64,000 nucleotides of DNA from Microglena sp. YARC (GCA_022414725.1 CM039462.1:15818268-15882267); one strand, 5' to 3'. Positions 1 through 9,749 are shown, numbered from the stretch's first letter. The notes: generated from the sequence alone by a model not told the origin. A program made the numbers and translations.

Positions 1-103
1 GTGGCTCAATGGTGATGAAAATTGAACTACCATTGATTCACCACCGCATGTGGCTCATCATGCTGGGTTAGACTGTGGCTTAGGATAAAAGCTGTGGTTG
101 TAT

Positions 104-330
104 GTGCACGACTATATATGTGTGGATATTTATGTGACAATGTTGGTATGGATATTGTGCACGACTATATATGTGTGGATATTTATGTGACAATGTTGGT
201 ATGGATATTGTGTACGACAATATATGTGTGGATACATCTGTGACAATGTTGGTATGGATATTGTGTACGACAATATATGTTTGGCAATATTTGTATGGAT
301 AAACGTGTTGATATATAAGTACGGAAATAT
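104..330. repeat. 53-bp tandem repeat, about four copies
   Basis: A motif beginning GTGCACGAC or GTGTACGAC recurs at 104, 157, 210 and 263, an exact 53-bp spacing. Each unit contains TATATGTGTGGATAT and GACAATGTTGGTATGG. The last copy decays toward 330. Bases 1-103 before it show no recognisable feature. Confidence 0.85.
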
Positions 331-358
331 GTGTGAGGACATATAATACACTATTTGT

Positions 359-1330
359 ATGTGGATATATATGCGACAATATGTGTGTGGATATATGTGT
401 GTGGATATATGTGTGTGTGGATATATGTGTGTGGATATATGTGTGTGGATATATGTGTGTGGATATATATGTGTGAATATATGTGTGTGGATATATGTGT
501 GTGTATATATGTGTGTGGATAATTATGTGTGGATATATGTGTGGGGATATATATGCGACAATATGTGTGTGTATATATGTGTGTGGATATATATGTGTGG
601 ATATATGTGTGTGGATATATGTGTGGGGATATATATGCGACAATATGTGTGTGTATATATGTGTGTGGATATATATGTGTGGATATATGTGTGTGGATAT
701 ATGTATGGGGATATATATGCGACAATATGTGTGTGTATATATGTGTGTGGATATATATGTGTGGATATATGTGTGTGGATATATATGCGACAATATGTGT
801 GTGTATATATGTGTGTGGATATATATGTGTGGATATATGTGTGTGGATATATGTGTGGGGATATATATGCGACAATATGTGTGTGTATATATGTGTGTGG
901 ATATATATGTGTGGATATATGTGTGTGGATATATGTGTGGGGATATATATGCGACAATATGTGTGTGTATATATGTGTGTGGATATATATGTGTGGATAT
1001 ATATGTGTGGATATATGTGTGGGTATATATATGCGACAATATGTGTGTGTATATATGTGTGTGGATATATATGTGTGGATATATGTGTGTGGATATATGT
1101 GTGGGGATATATATGCGACATTATGTGTGTGGATATATGTGTGGGGATATATATGCAACAATATGTGTGTGTATATATGTGTGTGGATATATGTGTGGAT
1201 ATATGTGTGTGTATATATGTGTGTGTATATATGTGTGTGGATATATGTGTGGGGATATATATGCGACAATATGTGTGTGTATATATGTGTGTGGATATAT
1301 ATGTGTGGATATACATGTGTATGGCAAACT
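359..1330. repeat. GT/AT-rich minisatellite with an 82-bp higher-order unit
   Basis: The basic motif is GGATATATGTGTGT. A marker, ATGCGACAATATGTGTG, recurs at 553, 635, 717, 785, 867, 949, 1031 and 1113, mostly 82 bp apart; one 68-bp step and a 40-bp step at the end are shortened units. The array is free of stop codons over nearly 1 kb in several frames on both strands. Because 82 is not a multiple of three the reading rotates through frames, so these open frames are a composition effect and not genes. Confidence 0.9.
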
Positions 1331-1362
1331 ATTACTTCAATGCTAACATATATACTGCAACT

Positions 1363-3272
1363 TACATCAACACAGCATTTCCTATGTAGAATGAGCATTG
1401 TCCAGAAAGAATGAGCATGTTCTATATATCAACACAGCAATTTCCACATAGAATGAGCATTGTCCGGAGAGAATGAGCTTTGTTCTTTATCGTCACAGCA
1501 CATTCCACATAGAAAGAGCATGTTCTATATCGTCACAGCATTTCCACATAGAACAAGCAATGTCCGGAAAGAATGAGCATGTTCTATATATCAACACAGC
1601 AATTTCCACATATAATAAGCATTGTTTAGATAGAATGAGCATGCTCTAAATCGTCACAGCATTTCCCACATGGAATAAGCATTGCCCAGATAGAGTGTTC
1701 ATGTCCCATGTCAGCACAGCAATTCCAGATAGAATGAGCATGTTCTATATTGTCACAGAAATTTCCACCTAGCATAAGCATTGCCCAGATAGAGTGTTCA
1801 TGTCCCATGTCAGCACAGCAATTCCAGATCGAATGAGCATGTTCTATATTGTCACAGGAATTTCCACCTAGCATAAGCATTGTCCAGATAGAATGTGTGA
1901 GTCAGACAGTGTTTATGCGTGTGAGTCAGACACATATTTACACATAGCATAAAATAAATAAATATAAAATATATATCACACACATAATATATTTATTTTA
2001 TTATTAAAATATATGACTCACACAAGCATATGTACACAAATTTCCACCTAGCATAAGCATTGTCCAGATAGAATGGTCGTGTCCCACGTCAGCACAGCAT
2101 GCTCAACATCAACGCAGTACTTTCCATACAGAAAGAGCATTGTCTAGATAGAAAGAGCGTGTTCTATATCAACACAGCATTTCCACATGGAATAAGGATT
2201 GTCTAGACATTATGGTCGTATCCCACGTCAGCAGAGCATTTCCAGATAGAATGAGCATTTTCTACATGGTCACAGCACTTTCCATACAGAAAGAGCATTG
2301 TCTAGATAGAAAGAGCGTGTTCTACATCAACACAGCGTTTTCCACATAGAACGAGCATTGTCTGGAAAGAATGAGAATTGTCCAGATAGAATGAGCATGT
2401 TCTATATCAACACAGCAATTTCCACATAGATTGAGCATTGTCCGTAAAGAATGGGCATTGTCCAGATAGAATGAGCATGTCCTATATTGTCACAGCAATT
2501 TCCTCATAGAATACGCATTATCCAGATAGAAAGGTCATGTCCCACGTTAACACAGCATTTCCAGATATAATGAGCATGTTCTATTTCGTCACAGCATTTT
2601 CCACATATAATGAGCATTGTCCAGATAGAATGAGCATGTTCTGTATATCATCACAGCATTTTACACATAGAATAAGCATTTCCAGATAGAATGAGCATGC
2701 TCAATATCAACGCAGTACTTTCCACGCAGAAAGAGCATTGTCTGGAAAGAATGGGCATTGTCAGGATAGAATGAGCATGTTCTATATCGTGAAAGCATTT
2801 CCCACATAAAGTAAGCACTGTCCAGTTAGAATGGTCATGTCCCACATCAGCACAGCATTTCCAGATAGAATGGGCATGTTCTATATAAATACAGCAAGTT
2901 CCACATTGAATGAGCACGTTCTATACCGTCACAGCATTTTCCACACAGAACGAGCATTGTCCAGATAGAATGAGCATGCTCTGTATCGCCCCAGCATTTT
3001 CCACATAGAAAGAACATTGCCCAGATAGAATGAGCATGTTCTGTATCGTCACAGCATTTTCCACATAGAAAGAACATTGTCCAGATAGAATGAGCGTGTT
3101 CTATATCAACACAGCATTTTCCACATGGAATAAGCATTGTCTAGATATTATGGTCGTATCCCACGTCAGTAGAGCATTTCCAGATAGAATGAGCATTTTC
3201 TACATGGTCACAGCACTTTCCATACAGAATACGCATTTTCCAGAAAGAATGAGCATGTTCTATATCAACACA
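1363..3272. repeat. 60-bp minisatellite array
   Basis: Units carry AGAATGAGCATGTTCTATAT, then CACAGCATTTTCCACATAG, then CATTGTCCAGAT. The period is exactly 60 bp where clearest, for example 2941, 3001, 3061 and 3121. Higher-order copying is visible: a block near 2171-2320 recurs near 3110-3240, and a 99-bp block is doubled at about 1701-1898. Because 60 is divisible by three, the minus strand shows 20-residue repeats of the form IEHAHSIW in short open frames. No start context or conserved domain supports translation. Confidence 0.88.
1896..2038. repeat. AT-rich inverted-repeat interruption in the 60-bp array
   Basis: This 143-bp AT-rich segment is flanked by a 37-bp direct duplication of satellite sequence (1859-1895 and 2039-2075). 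Its ends form an imperfect inverted repeat: TATGCGTGTGAGTCA near the left, TGACTCACACAAGCATA near the right. The flanking copies are 180 bp apart, three satellite units, so the segment either inserted into or replaced part of the array. It resembles a short foldback element, but no transposon family is recognised. Confidence 0.5.
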
Positions 3273-3339
3273 CCTGCAGTGTGTGCAGGGCACTGTGCGT
3301 GGTGCTGCCCCTGCTGGAGCCTGCTGCTGGGCTTCTGCA

Positions 3340-4030
3340 GATGAGTGAAGAGATATGTTGTCAGTACAGTTTGATACATTGCGCCCATCTTGAACACCCA
3401 AATAGTGTAGCACCCTTGCTGGGGTTTTAGTGGCTTTGATTGGATGAGTGTGGATATATGATGTTAGTATAGTTGGGTTTCTTAGCGCCCATCTTGAACA
3501 CCAAAATAGCGAAGCACCCTTGCTAGGTTTGTAGCGGCGTTGATTAGAATGAGTGTGGATATATGATGTTAGTATTGTTGGGTATCTTAGCGCCCATCTT
3601 GAACACCCACATCGTTTGGCACCCTTGCTAGGGTTGTAGCGGCGTTGAGTGGATGAGTGTGGATATATGATGTCAGTATAGTTGGGTATCTTAGCGCCCA
3701 TCTTGAACACCCACATCGTTTGGCACCCTTGCTAGGGTTGTAGCGGCGTTGATTGGATGAGTGTGGATATATGATGTTAGTATAGTTGGGTATCTTAGCG
3801 CCCATCTTGAACACCCACATCGTTTGGCACCCTTGCTAGGGTTGTAGCGGCGTTGATTGGATGAGTGTGGATATATGATGTTAGTATTGTTGGGTATCTT
3901 AGCGCCCATCTTGAACACCCACATCGTTTGGCGCCCTTGCTAGGGTTGTAGCGGCGTTGATTGGATGAGTGTGGTGATATGTTGTCAGTATAGTTGGGTA
4001 TCTTAGCGCCCATCTTGAACACCCACATCG
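3340..4030. repeat. 104-bp tandem array, seven copies
   Basis: The anchor CCCATCTTGAACACCC occurs at 3384, 3488, 3593, 3697, 3801, 3905 and 4009. Units 4-6 are almost identical; the outer ones are diverged, as expected for an array homogenised from the centre. Bases 3273-3340 before it resemble half a unit of the following 114-bp family. Confidence 0.93.
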
Positions 4031-4790
4031 TTTAGCACCCTTGCCGAGATTTTACCGGCTTTGATTGGATAAGTATGGGGGCACACGGAGGTGGATATTT
4101 TAGCGCTCACCCAGATCATTGTATGTGGTGCTGCCCCTGCCGGAGCCTGCTGCCAGGCTTCTGGACACGAATGAGGAGACATATTGTTAGTGTTGTTGGT
4201 AATCTTAGCGCTTGTCTTGATAACCCGGATCAATTGATGTGATGCTGCCCCTGCCGGAGCCTACTGCCGGGCTTCTGGACACCAATGAGGAGACATATTG
4301 TTAGTGTTGTTGGTAATCTTAGCGCTTGTCTTGATAACCCGGATCAATTGATGTGATGCTGCCCCTGCCGGAGCCTACTGCCGGGCTTCTGGACACGAAT
4401 GAGGAGACATATTGTTAGTGTTGTTGGTAATCTCAGCGCTTGTCTTGATAACCCAGATCATTTGATGTGATGCTGCCCCTGCCGGAACCTACTGCCGGGC
4501 TTCTCGACACGAATGCGGAGACATATTGTTAGTGTTGTTGGTAATCTTAGCGCTTATCTTGATAACCCAGATCATTTGATGTGATGCTGCCCCCGCCGGA
4601 ACCTACTGCCGGGCTTCTGGACACGAATGAGGAGACATATTGTTAGTGTTGTTGGTAATCTTAGCGCTTGCCTTGATAACCCAGATCATTTGATGTGGTG
4701 CTGCCCCTGCAGGAGCCTGCTGCTGGGCTTCTCAGATTAGTGAGAAGATATATTGTCAGTATAGTTGGGTATCATAGTACCCATCTTGAA
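4031..4790. repeat. 114-bp tandem array, six copies
   Basis: The anchor CTGCCCCTGC (or CTGCCCCCGC) recurs at 4131, 4245, 4359, 4473, 4587 and 4701, exactly 114 bp apart. The segment ATGAGGAGACATATTGTTAG followed by TTGTTGGTAATCTTAGCGC aligns with the corresponding part of the adjacent 104-bp unit, so the two arrays share ancestry. The last copy reverts to a 104-like end (TACCCATCTTGAACAC). Confidence 0.92.
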
Positions 4791-4809
4791 CACAAAATAG
4801 TTTAGCTCC

Positions 4810-5100
4810 CTTTCTGACTGACTGACTGACTGACTTAGTAAGTAACTTACAATCCAGCTGACTTGAGCTGCAAGCACAGGAGGTAGACAACATACCTTGC
4901 TGCTTCTTTTGCTGCTCCTTGGCAGCTGCCATCATGATCCCGAATGGGTCGGGTGATCCAGTTATCTCCATATTCGTACAGGAATGTGCGACAAACAAGC
5001 ACCTCATTGGTTGCACTATACCCCCTGAGTGTCTGAATGGCCGACTGAGTGAGTGACTGAGTGACTGACTGACTGAGTGACTGACTGACTAAGTAAGTAA
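4810..5100. repeat. CTGA/GTGA tetranucleotide tracts flanking a duplicated block
   Basis: CTGACTGACTGACTGACTGA lies near 4815 and a mixed TGAG/TGAC tract at about 5044-5092. Each is followed by the same sequence, AAGTAAGTAACTTACAATC, and then an exon-like GCTGCTTCTTTTGCTGCTCC segment. The segment of about 4836-4960 is thus a diverged duplicate of about 5090-5207. Confidence 0.75.
4890..4960 (-). pseudogene. duplicated, probably dead copy of the NPF-MMAA exon
   Basis: On the minus strand this reads DPFGIMMAAAKEQQKKQQ and ends at a GTATGTTG donor, closely matching the exon at 5151-5207. The acceptor TTGCAG of that exon is replaced by unrelated bases (ATCACC), and no upstream AG gives the right frame. 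It therefore looks like a segmental duplicate that lost its 3' splice site. It could still be used as a terminal alternative if another acceptor exists. Confidence 0.45.
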
Positions 5101-5150
5101 CTTACAATCTAGCTGACTTGAGCTGGAAGCATGGGAGATAAACAACGTAC

Positions 5151-6685
5151 CTTGCTGCTTCTTTTGCTGCTCCTTGGAAGCTGCCATCATGATGGTGAAC
5201 GGGTTGACTGCAACAGAAGAGAGGATGATGGGTGAGATGGATGGTGGTAGAGGATGGATGGTGGGTGGGATGGATGGTGGGCGGGATGGATGGTGGTAGA
5301 GGATGGGCACTGCAAATTTGAGGGGTCATCAGCACCCTTTAAGCCCCTACTTTTAGGGACCGGCCCGGGACCGGCATATCATATGATGTTGACCAAATGC
5401 GAGTATGATATAATATGATATCATACAAACTGCATCCTATGATAGTATATATAAATGGTAACTTAGGTCTAGTCAGAATGCTGGCATCATATGATATCAT
5501 AACATGACATGATCATATTGCCGTTCTCTACCTAAATTACACCGTGCATGTGCCTACTTTCGCACCCTGCCAAACCAAACTTATTTCCAAATATGCACCC
5601 AGATGCACCATATCAAAAAGCACCGTTTCGAGCCAAATAAAGGGGTGCCGAAGACCCCCTCAAATTTGGATTGGGGGAGGATAGGTGGGATGGATGGTGG
5701 TAGAGGATGGGGAGGGTGGGTAGGATGATGGAATGGATTGTGGTAGAGGATGGGGAGGGTGGGGGGGATGATGGGATGGATTGTGGTACAGGATGGGAAG
5801 GGTGGGGGGGATGATGGGATGGATTGTGGTAGAGGATGGGGAGGTTGGAGAGGATGATGGTAGAGGATGGGGACGGTGGGTAGGATGGGTAGGAGCATGG
5901 GTGGGCAGGATGGTGGAAGAGGATGGGGAGGGTGGGGAGGATGATGGGATGGATTGTGGTAGAGGATGGGGAGGGTGGGGGGATGGGTGGGATGGATTGT
6001 GGTAGAGGGATGGGAGGGTGGGGGGATGGGTTGGATGGATTGTGGTAGAGAGAATGGGGAGGGTGGTGGATGGGTGGGATTGTGTGGTAGAGGATGGGGA
6101 GGTGGGGGGATGGGTGGGATGGATTGTGGTAGAGGATGGGGAAGTTGGAGAGGATGATGGTAGAGGATGGGGACGGTGGGTAGTATGGGTAGGGAGCATG
6201 GGTGGCAGGATGGTGGAAGAGGATGGGGAGGGTGGGTAGGATGGGTGAATGGATGGTGGTAGAGGATGGGGAGGTTGGGTAGGATGGGTGTAGAGGATGG
6301 GGGGGGGGGGGGGGGGGGGGGGGGGAGGTGGGTAGGATGGGGGGTAGGATGGGGGCGTAGGATGGTGGTTGAGGATGGGGAAGGTGGGTAGGATGGGTGG
6401 GTAGGATGATGGTAGACGATGGGAGGGTGGAGAGGATGATGGGATGGATTGTGGTAGAGGATCGGAAAGGTGGGAGGATGGACGGGGAGGATGGAAGTAG
6501 ATATTGAGGCAATGGCACTCTCTTTCTTTTCAGCTAGGCATGGTAGCTTTTAGGTTGCTCCCATGGTTGTGTACCTAGCCAAACCTACAGAAAACTGGTG
6601 CACAAAAGATACAGCATACAGCATCCATTTATTCCAGCCGTCTTGTTGTGTGATGTGTGTGTTTGTATGTGTGTGTGTGTGTGTA

Positions 6686-6718
<33 letters not shown>

Positions 6719-7108
6719 ACTGCGCACAATATCCATTCCTTCCAGCAGTCCAGACGGGGTGAGGGGTCAACTATAACTAGTTTTGATTTTTCACCAGATG
6801 CATCCACCCCAGATAGATCCCTGGGTGGGCACTGGGGCTGCCTCTTGGGGATGCAGATATGGGGGATCCAAATTCGCTGGTACTGAACACAACATCCATT
6901 CATTACACTACATTGTCATAGGCAGGCCATTGTTGACCCAAGACAAGCTCACTCCACATCTGGGGGGTCTTTCTACCATTATCAGGCTGAGAAATGGGGT
7001 GCTTTCGATCTTGTCTCGTTCGGTCTTACCGAACTCAAGTTGTTCCTTGGACTGCTTCAGAGTTGGCTGCAGATGAGCATCATAGTCCCTGATGCTTCGC
7101 TTGGACAT
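5151..7108 (-). CDS. candidate multi-exon gene, first two exons (product unknown)
   Basis: Exon 1 is 7108-7030. ATG follows AGCAACA, with A at -3, and encodes a 26-residue start beginning MSKRSIRDYDAHLQPTL plus one base, then a GTAAGACC donor. A second candidate exon at 5207-5151 follows an excellent acceptor (CTTCTGTTGCAG), encodes NPFTIMMAASKEQQKKQQ and ends at a GTACGTTG donor. Exon 1 ends in phase 1 and the 57-bp exon begins and ends in phase 1, so the reading frame is kept. The roughly 1.8-kb intron contains the G-rich minisatellite, two inverted-repeat elements and a poly-G tract. No family is recognised; the peptide is charged and Lys/Gln-rich. Further exons would lie at lower coordinates, in repeats, and were not found. 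The two exons could belong to different transcripts or to a pseudogene. Confidence 0.42.
5313..5668. mobile_element. 356-bp inverted-repeat element (MITE-like), interrupted by another MITE
   Basis: The left end is CAAATTTGAGGGGTCATCAG and continues to CACCCTTTA. The right end, read in reverse, is CAAATTTGAGGGGGTCTTCG continuing to CACCCCTTTA. That is about 30 bp of terminal inverted repeat with few mismatches. It interrupts the G-rich minisatellite and holds a second MITE at 5354-5530. No clear target duplication and no coding capacity were seen. Confidence 0.6.
5354..5530 (+). mobile_element. hAT-type MITE, copy A
   Basis: It starts TAGGGACCGG, with a short internal doubling of CCGGGACCGGC, and ends GCCGTTCTCTA. 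It shares with the other copies ATATGATATCAT-type palindromes and the core ATATAAATGGTAACTTAGG. The flanking 8-mers CCTACTTT and CCTAAATT match at six of eight positions, a decayed 8-bp target duplication. Confidence 0.65.
6501..6906. other. intronic segment with GT tract and 30-base poly-G
   Basis: A short (GT)n tract is followed by an uninterrupted G run at 6688-6717. Three loose repeats of a CAACATCCATTCATT-like motif lie near 6611, 6721 and 6884. No exon with credible splice sites was found. Confidence 0.5.
6912..6998. repeat. dispersed repeat, copy 1 (partner at 21174-21262)
   Basis: The segment from CATAGGCAGGCCATTGTTGA to TTTCTACCATTAT is found again, diverged, at 21174-21262 with the same order of blocks, including ACCCAAGACAAGC and a run of G before GTCTTYCTACC. 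It begins just outside exon 1 of the candidate 7.1-kb gene and just upstream of the 21.6-kb gene's intron start. No ends or coding capacity are recognisable. Confidence 0.7.
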
Positions 7109-7788
7109 TGTTGCTAGAAGCTTGTGCGAGTGAGCTTTGAGCGAGTTCCGTTTGGTAGAGAGGCTGAAAGGATGCAGAAGCGCGAACTCGAGGATCGGGA
7201 ATCAAGGAAAATAGCAGGCTGCAAAATCCGAGGACGGAAGAAAAATGCGCACGAGGGCAGGAAAGCGAATGGTCGAGCGGGCGAGGCCTAGTTTGCTGCA
7301 ATTGAACGCTGGATGCGGACAGTCTGAGAATAAAATGGTGAAGCAGGCGGTCGAGGGAAAACAGGAGTCGCAGGTCCAACAGCCGAGGGAGAGCACCTCA
7401 AAAACAATTGTAATTCTCGCAACGAAGACTTCCTTAAGGGGTTGAGAGGGAGGGGGTAGAAGGATAAGAGGCTCGAGAGAGATGGAGACAGAGTACTTTC
7501 AGTAGGCGAGTAAGAGGATCTGGGGGTGTGTCGAAGTGGAGTACGTGTTGAGTGCTGTCGTAAAAGTGATAAGTCGTTTTCGAAAGTTTGAAAGAGAAAA
7601 ACCCAAACCCTGGCCCTGTTTCAGGTCGTCTACCAGGCTGTCGTGTTATTTCAGGTTTAAATTCTAGCCCCCTTCCCCCGCCTTCCCCCCTCCCCATTTC
7701 CATTCCCCCTAAGCCGCCCCCCACCCCCCCTCCAAAAATATGGTCATGTATAACTAGACCCTCACATCATTGTTTGGCAAATTACAAA

Positions 7789-7790
<2 letters not shown>
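7109..7790. other. probable 5' region of the 7.1-kb gene; otherwise empty
   Basis: Upstream (on the minus strand) of the candidate ATG at 7108, this moderately GC-rich stretch has no repeats until about 7680. A C-rich run (7668-7732) then precedes a (GA)n tract. Short open frames occur on both strands without supporting features. A promoter and 5' UTR are expected here if the gene is real, but no TATA box was identified. Confidence 0.3.
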
Positions 7791-7792
<2 letters not shown>

Positions 7793-7823
<31 letters not shown>

Positions 7824-7870
7824 GTTGCATAAACTCAGCAAAACAATGCCGAGACAGGACAGCGGCACCA
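7793..7870. repeat. (GA)n-linked dispersed repeat, copy 1 of 3
   Basis: A (GA)n run is followed by ACATAAACTCAGCAAA-like sequence and TGCCGAGACAG. The same order recurs at 8968-9025 and 9500-9560. The shared core is GTTACATAAACTCAGCAAAT followed by CAGTGCCGAGAC. It looks like the end of a retroposon with a GA-rich tail read in reverse, but no full copy is present. Confidence 0.6.
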
Positions 7871-8057
7871 AACGAGCATTAAGAATTTAAGAGAGAGAGG
7901 ATACGGTTATATACTCAGCAATACATACTCATACCGTAGACCGCCGGAGAATCTGGACAGTTTTGGGCGGGGGAGCCCCTCTTTCAAGGGCGCGAGCCCC
8001 CATGTTCACCCATTTGTCCGTTTGCCCGACAGAAAATTTGAAGCCTGACACGTCAGC

Positions 8058-8265
8058 TGTTATTGTCCGATATACGTCGGACACTGAGTCGGCATAATGC
8101 ATACCCCGGCGCCTCGGTCCCTCCAGACCCGAGTTGCTTGCCGCCAGGCCATAGGCTAGCTATGGCCTGCACGGGTCTGCAGGATCTTCCTGCAGACTCC
8201 CAGCTTCTATATATGCGCACTCGTTGCGCTCTTCATGATTCTCTTCAGTACACTAACGTGTAACA
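8058..8265 (+). mobile_element. solo LTR of a copia-type element
   Basis: It begins TGTTATTG and ends GTGTAACA. It aligns along its length with the LTRs of the element at 48651-53381, read on the minus strand: both have CTGAGTCGGCATAATGCA near the start and the block GCCGCCAGGCCAYAGGCTAG in the middle. No internal region or second LTR follows. The flanking 5-mers (TCAGC and ACTAT) do not match, so it either arose by recombination between different copies or has decayed flanks. Confidence 0.75.
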
Positions 8266-9358
8266 ACTATAGCATTGAAATCAGCCAACGGTCGCGTAAC
8301 CAACTCGCTTCGGTCAGCTCCATTGTTGCCACCTTTCATTCCATCGCCAACACACTCCACCAATTTCCGCTTGCGACGCTGCATATGACTTGCATATATA
8401 TAGTGAGGTTTTAGGTAACCTATGGTCAATGGCTTACAGAAGCTCAGTGGGCGACAGAAGGCAAATTCTGACTTGTTTAGCCCAAAACATGCAACGCCAT
8501 GCAACGACAGAATGGCGCCGCAGTGTTGTCGCATCGTCATAATATATCACCGCTACTTACACCTCAAAAACTTCAAAAAACACAGGGCGAACTACCGGTA
8601 CAGAGGCATGGAGAAAAGAAAGCGAAATAAATCCATATTGTAGAAATAAAAGGCAAAGAGTGGCTATGGTATAATTAGCGAGATTCCCCAAGGAGGCAGA
8701 ACAAGGCAAGGCACAGAATATCCACCAGACAAACAAGGAGAGAGGCGTAAAGCTCTTTAAAGACGGCCTTAACACCCCCTGCCTTAAGGCAAATACGAAA
8801 ACATGCCGTTGGAAATGTAAGGTTCCCTACATATCTTCTAGATTATAACTGTAATGAGGTGAATCAAGTTGACACTACAGTAGCTAGGATATAACTTGTC
8901 AATTTTTGTCATTTGGTCGTTTGGTCACTGAATACAATAAGGCGGGTCAAAACTTTCAGTGGAACCCCAAGAGAGAGGGATCGTTACATAAACTCGACGA
9001 ATCAGTGCCGAGACAGAATAGCAACACAGCCTGCCTACCATCCAATGTTATAACATTAAACTGACATTAAATCTTAAGGTTTGTTAGGCACCCCCACTGC
9101 CCCACAAACCTGGAAAACAAACAAGGAATAAAAAAGTCAAAGAAAGGAATCGAACATAAAGCAGAAAGGAGAGCGGAAAGGGGAGTGATTACAAGGTAGG
9201 CAATCCAAGCCCACCAAGCCCAACAAACACAAGAGGAAGGCAGGAAACAAACTGAAGACCCCAAAGGGGAAACGCTATGAGCACCTTGATATGCAGCGAT
9301 AATGCCCTTAAAAGTAAGATAGCGCAAGTCAGACCAGCACAAACATCTTGCGGAAATG
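8266..9358. other. intergenic; one further copy of the GA-linked repeat
   Basis: No credible coding region was found. The GA-linked repeat recurs at 8968-9025. A purine-rich stretch at 9110-9240 gives a 100-codon open frame on the minus strand with no recognised domain and no splice support. Confidence 0.4.
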
Positions 9359-9440
9359 TGTTGAACCATACAGGCTGCGAGTGTCTTCAGGACATCTAGC
9401 TAGATGTCCTGAAGACACTCGCAGCCTGTATGGTTCAACA
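9359..9440. repeat. perfect 82-bp palindrome
   Basis: The two 41-bp arms (9359-9399 and 9400-9440) are exact reverse complements with no spacer. The centre is ACATCTAGCTAGATGT and the outer ends are TGTTGAACCATACAGG and CCTGTATGGTTCAACA. Homology stops abruptly outside the arms. It may be a real foldback structure or a joining artefact of assembly or library preparation. Confidence 0.9.
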
Positions 9441-9499
9441 AAATGTATTAGAGTGACAGAGAGTGCCTAGTAAAACAACCATAGGCACCCAAGTAGAAA

Positions 9500-9565
9500 A
9501 GGGAGGGAAGGAGAGATAGAGAGAGGGTTCGTTACATAAACTCAGCAAATCACTGCCAAGACTAG
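9500..9565. repeat. (GA)n-linked dispersed repeat, copy 3
   Basis: GAGAGATAGAGAGAGGGTTC is followed by GTTACATAAACTCAGCAAAT and then CACTGCCAAGAC, as at 7793 and 8968. It ends in four tandem AGACT units (about 9561-9580). Confidence 0.55.
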
Positions 9566-9675
9566 ACTAGACTAGACTGGAAGGATATTGTTACATACCT
9601 AGAAAAAATCCTAATTTCAAAAGGCTTTTTATGTATCTATATATATAAGATTCGTGTCATTGGCATTAAGGAATA

Positions 9676-9749
9676 GCCCTGTTAGCTCAGTTGGTTAGAG
9701 CGTCAGGTTAATAACGCCAAGGTCACCGGTTCGAGACCGGTACGGGGCA
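9676..9749 (+). tRNA. tRNA-Ile(AAU)-like gene, possibly degenerate
   Basis: The 74-nt span folds as a tRNA. The acceptor stem GCCCTGT pairs with ACGGGGC (one G-U). The D arm is GCTC/GAGC, and the T arm ACCGG-TTCGAGA-CCGGT is perfect, with box B GGTTCGAGACC. Discriminator A follows. The anticodon loop TTAATAA carries AAU, the isoleucine anticodon. The anticodon stem TCAGG/CGCCA pairs at only two of five positions, which argues that this copy is a pseudogene or carries sequence errors. Confidence 0.6.

Larger units (their letters stand above)
5218..6500. repeat. G-rich GGATGG-type minisatellite, interrupted
   Basis: Degenerate repeats of GGATGGATTGTGGTAGA and GGATGGGGAGGGTGGG run over 5218-5312 and 5669-6500, with a 27-base G run at 6299-6325. 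The minus strand gives long Pro/His/Ser-rich open frames (up to 301 codons) that are translation noise from the repeat. Many GGG runs on one strand make it quadruplex-prone. It lies inside the proposed intron of the 5151-7108 gene. Confidence 0.85.

Noticed and set aside
80..1414. Open frames of up to 351 codons on both strands
   Set aside because: They come from the stop-free 82-bp GT/AT repeat, rotate through frames and exist on both strands at once.
3340..4790. CRISPR array
   Set aside because: The repeats are directly tandem with no unique spacers, units are 104 and 114 bp, and the context is eukaryotic.
5581..6518. Long Pro/His/Ser-rich frames (up to 301 codons)
   Set aside because: Translation of the GGATGG minisatellite. 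There is no domain, and overlapping frames are equally open.
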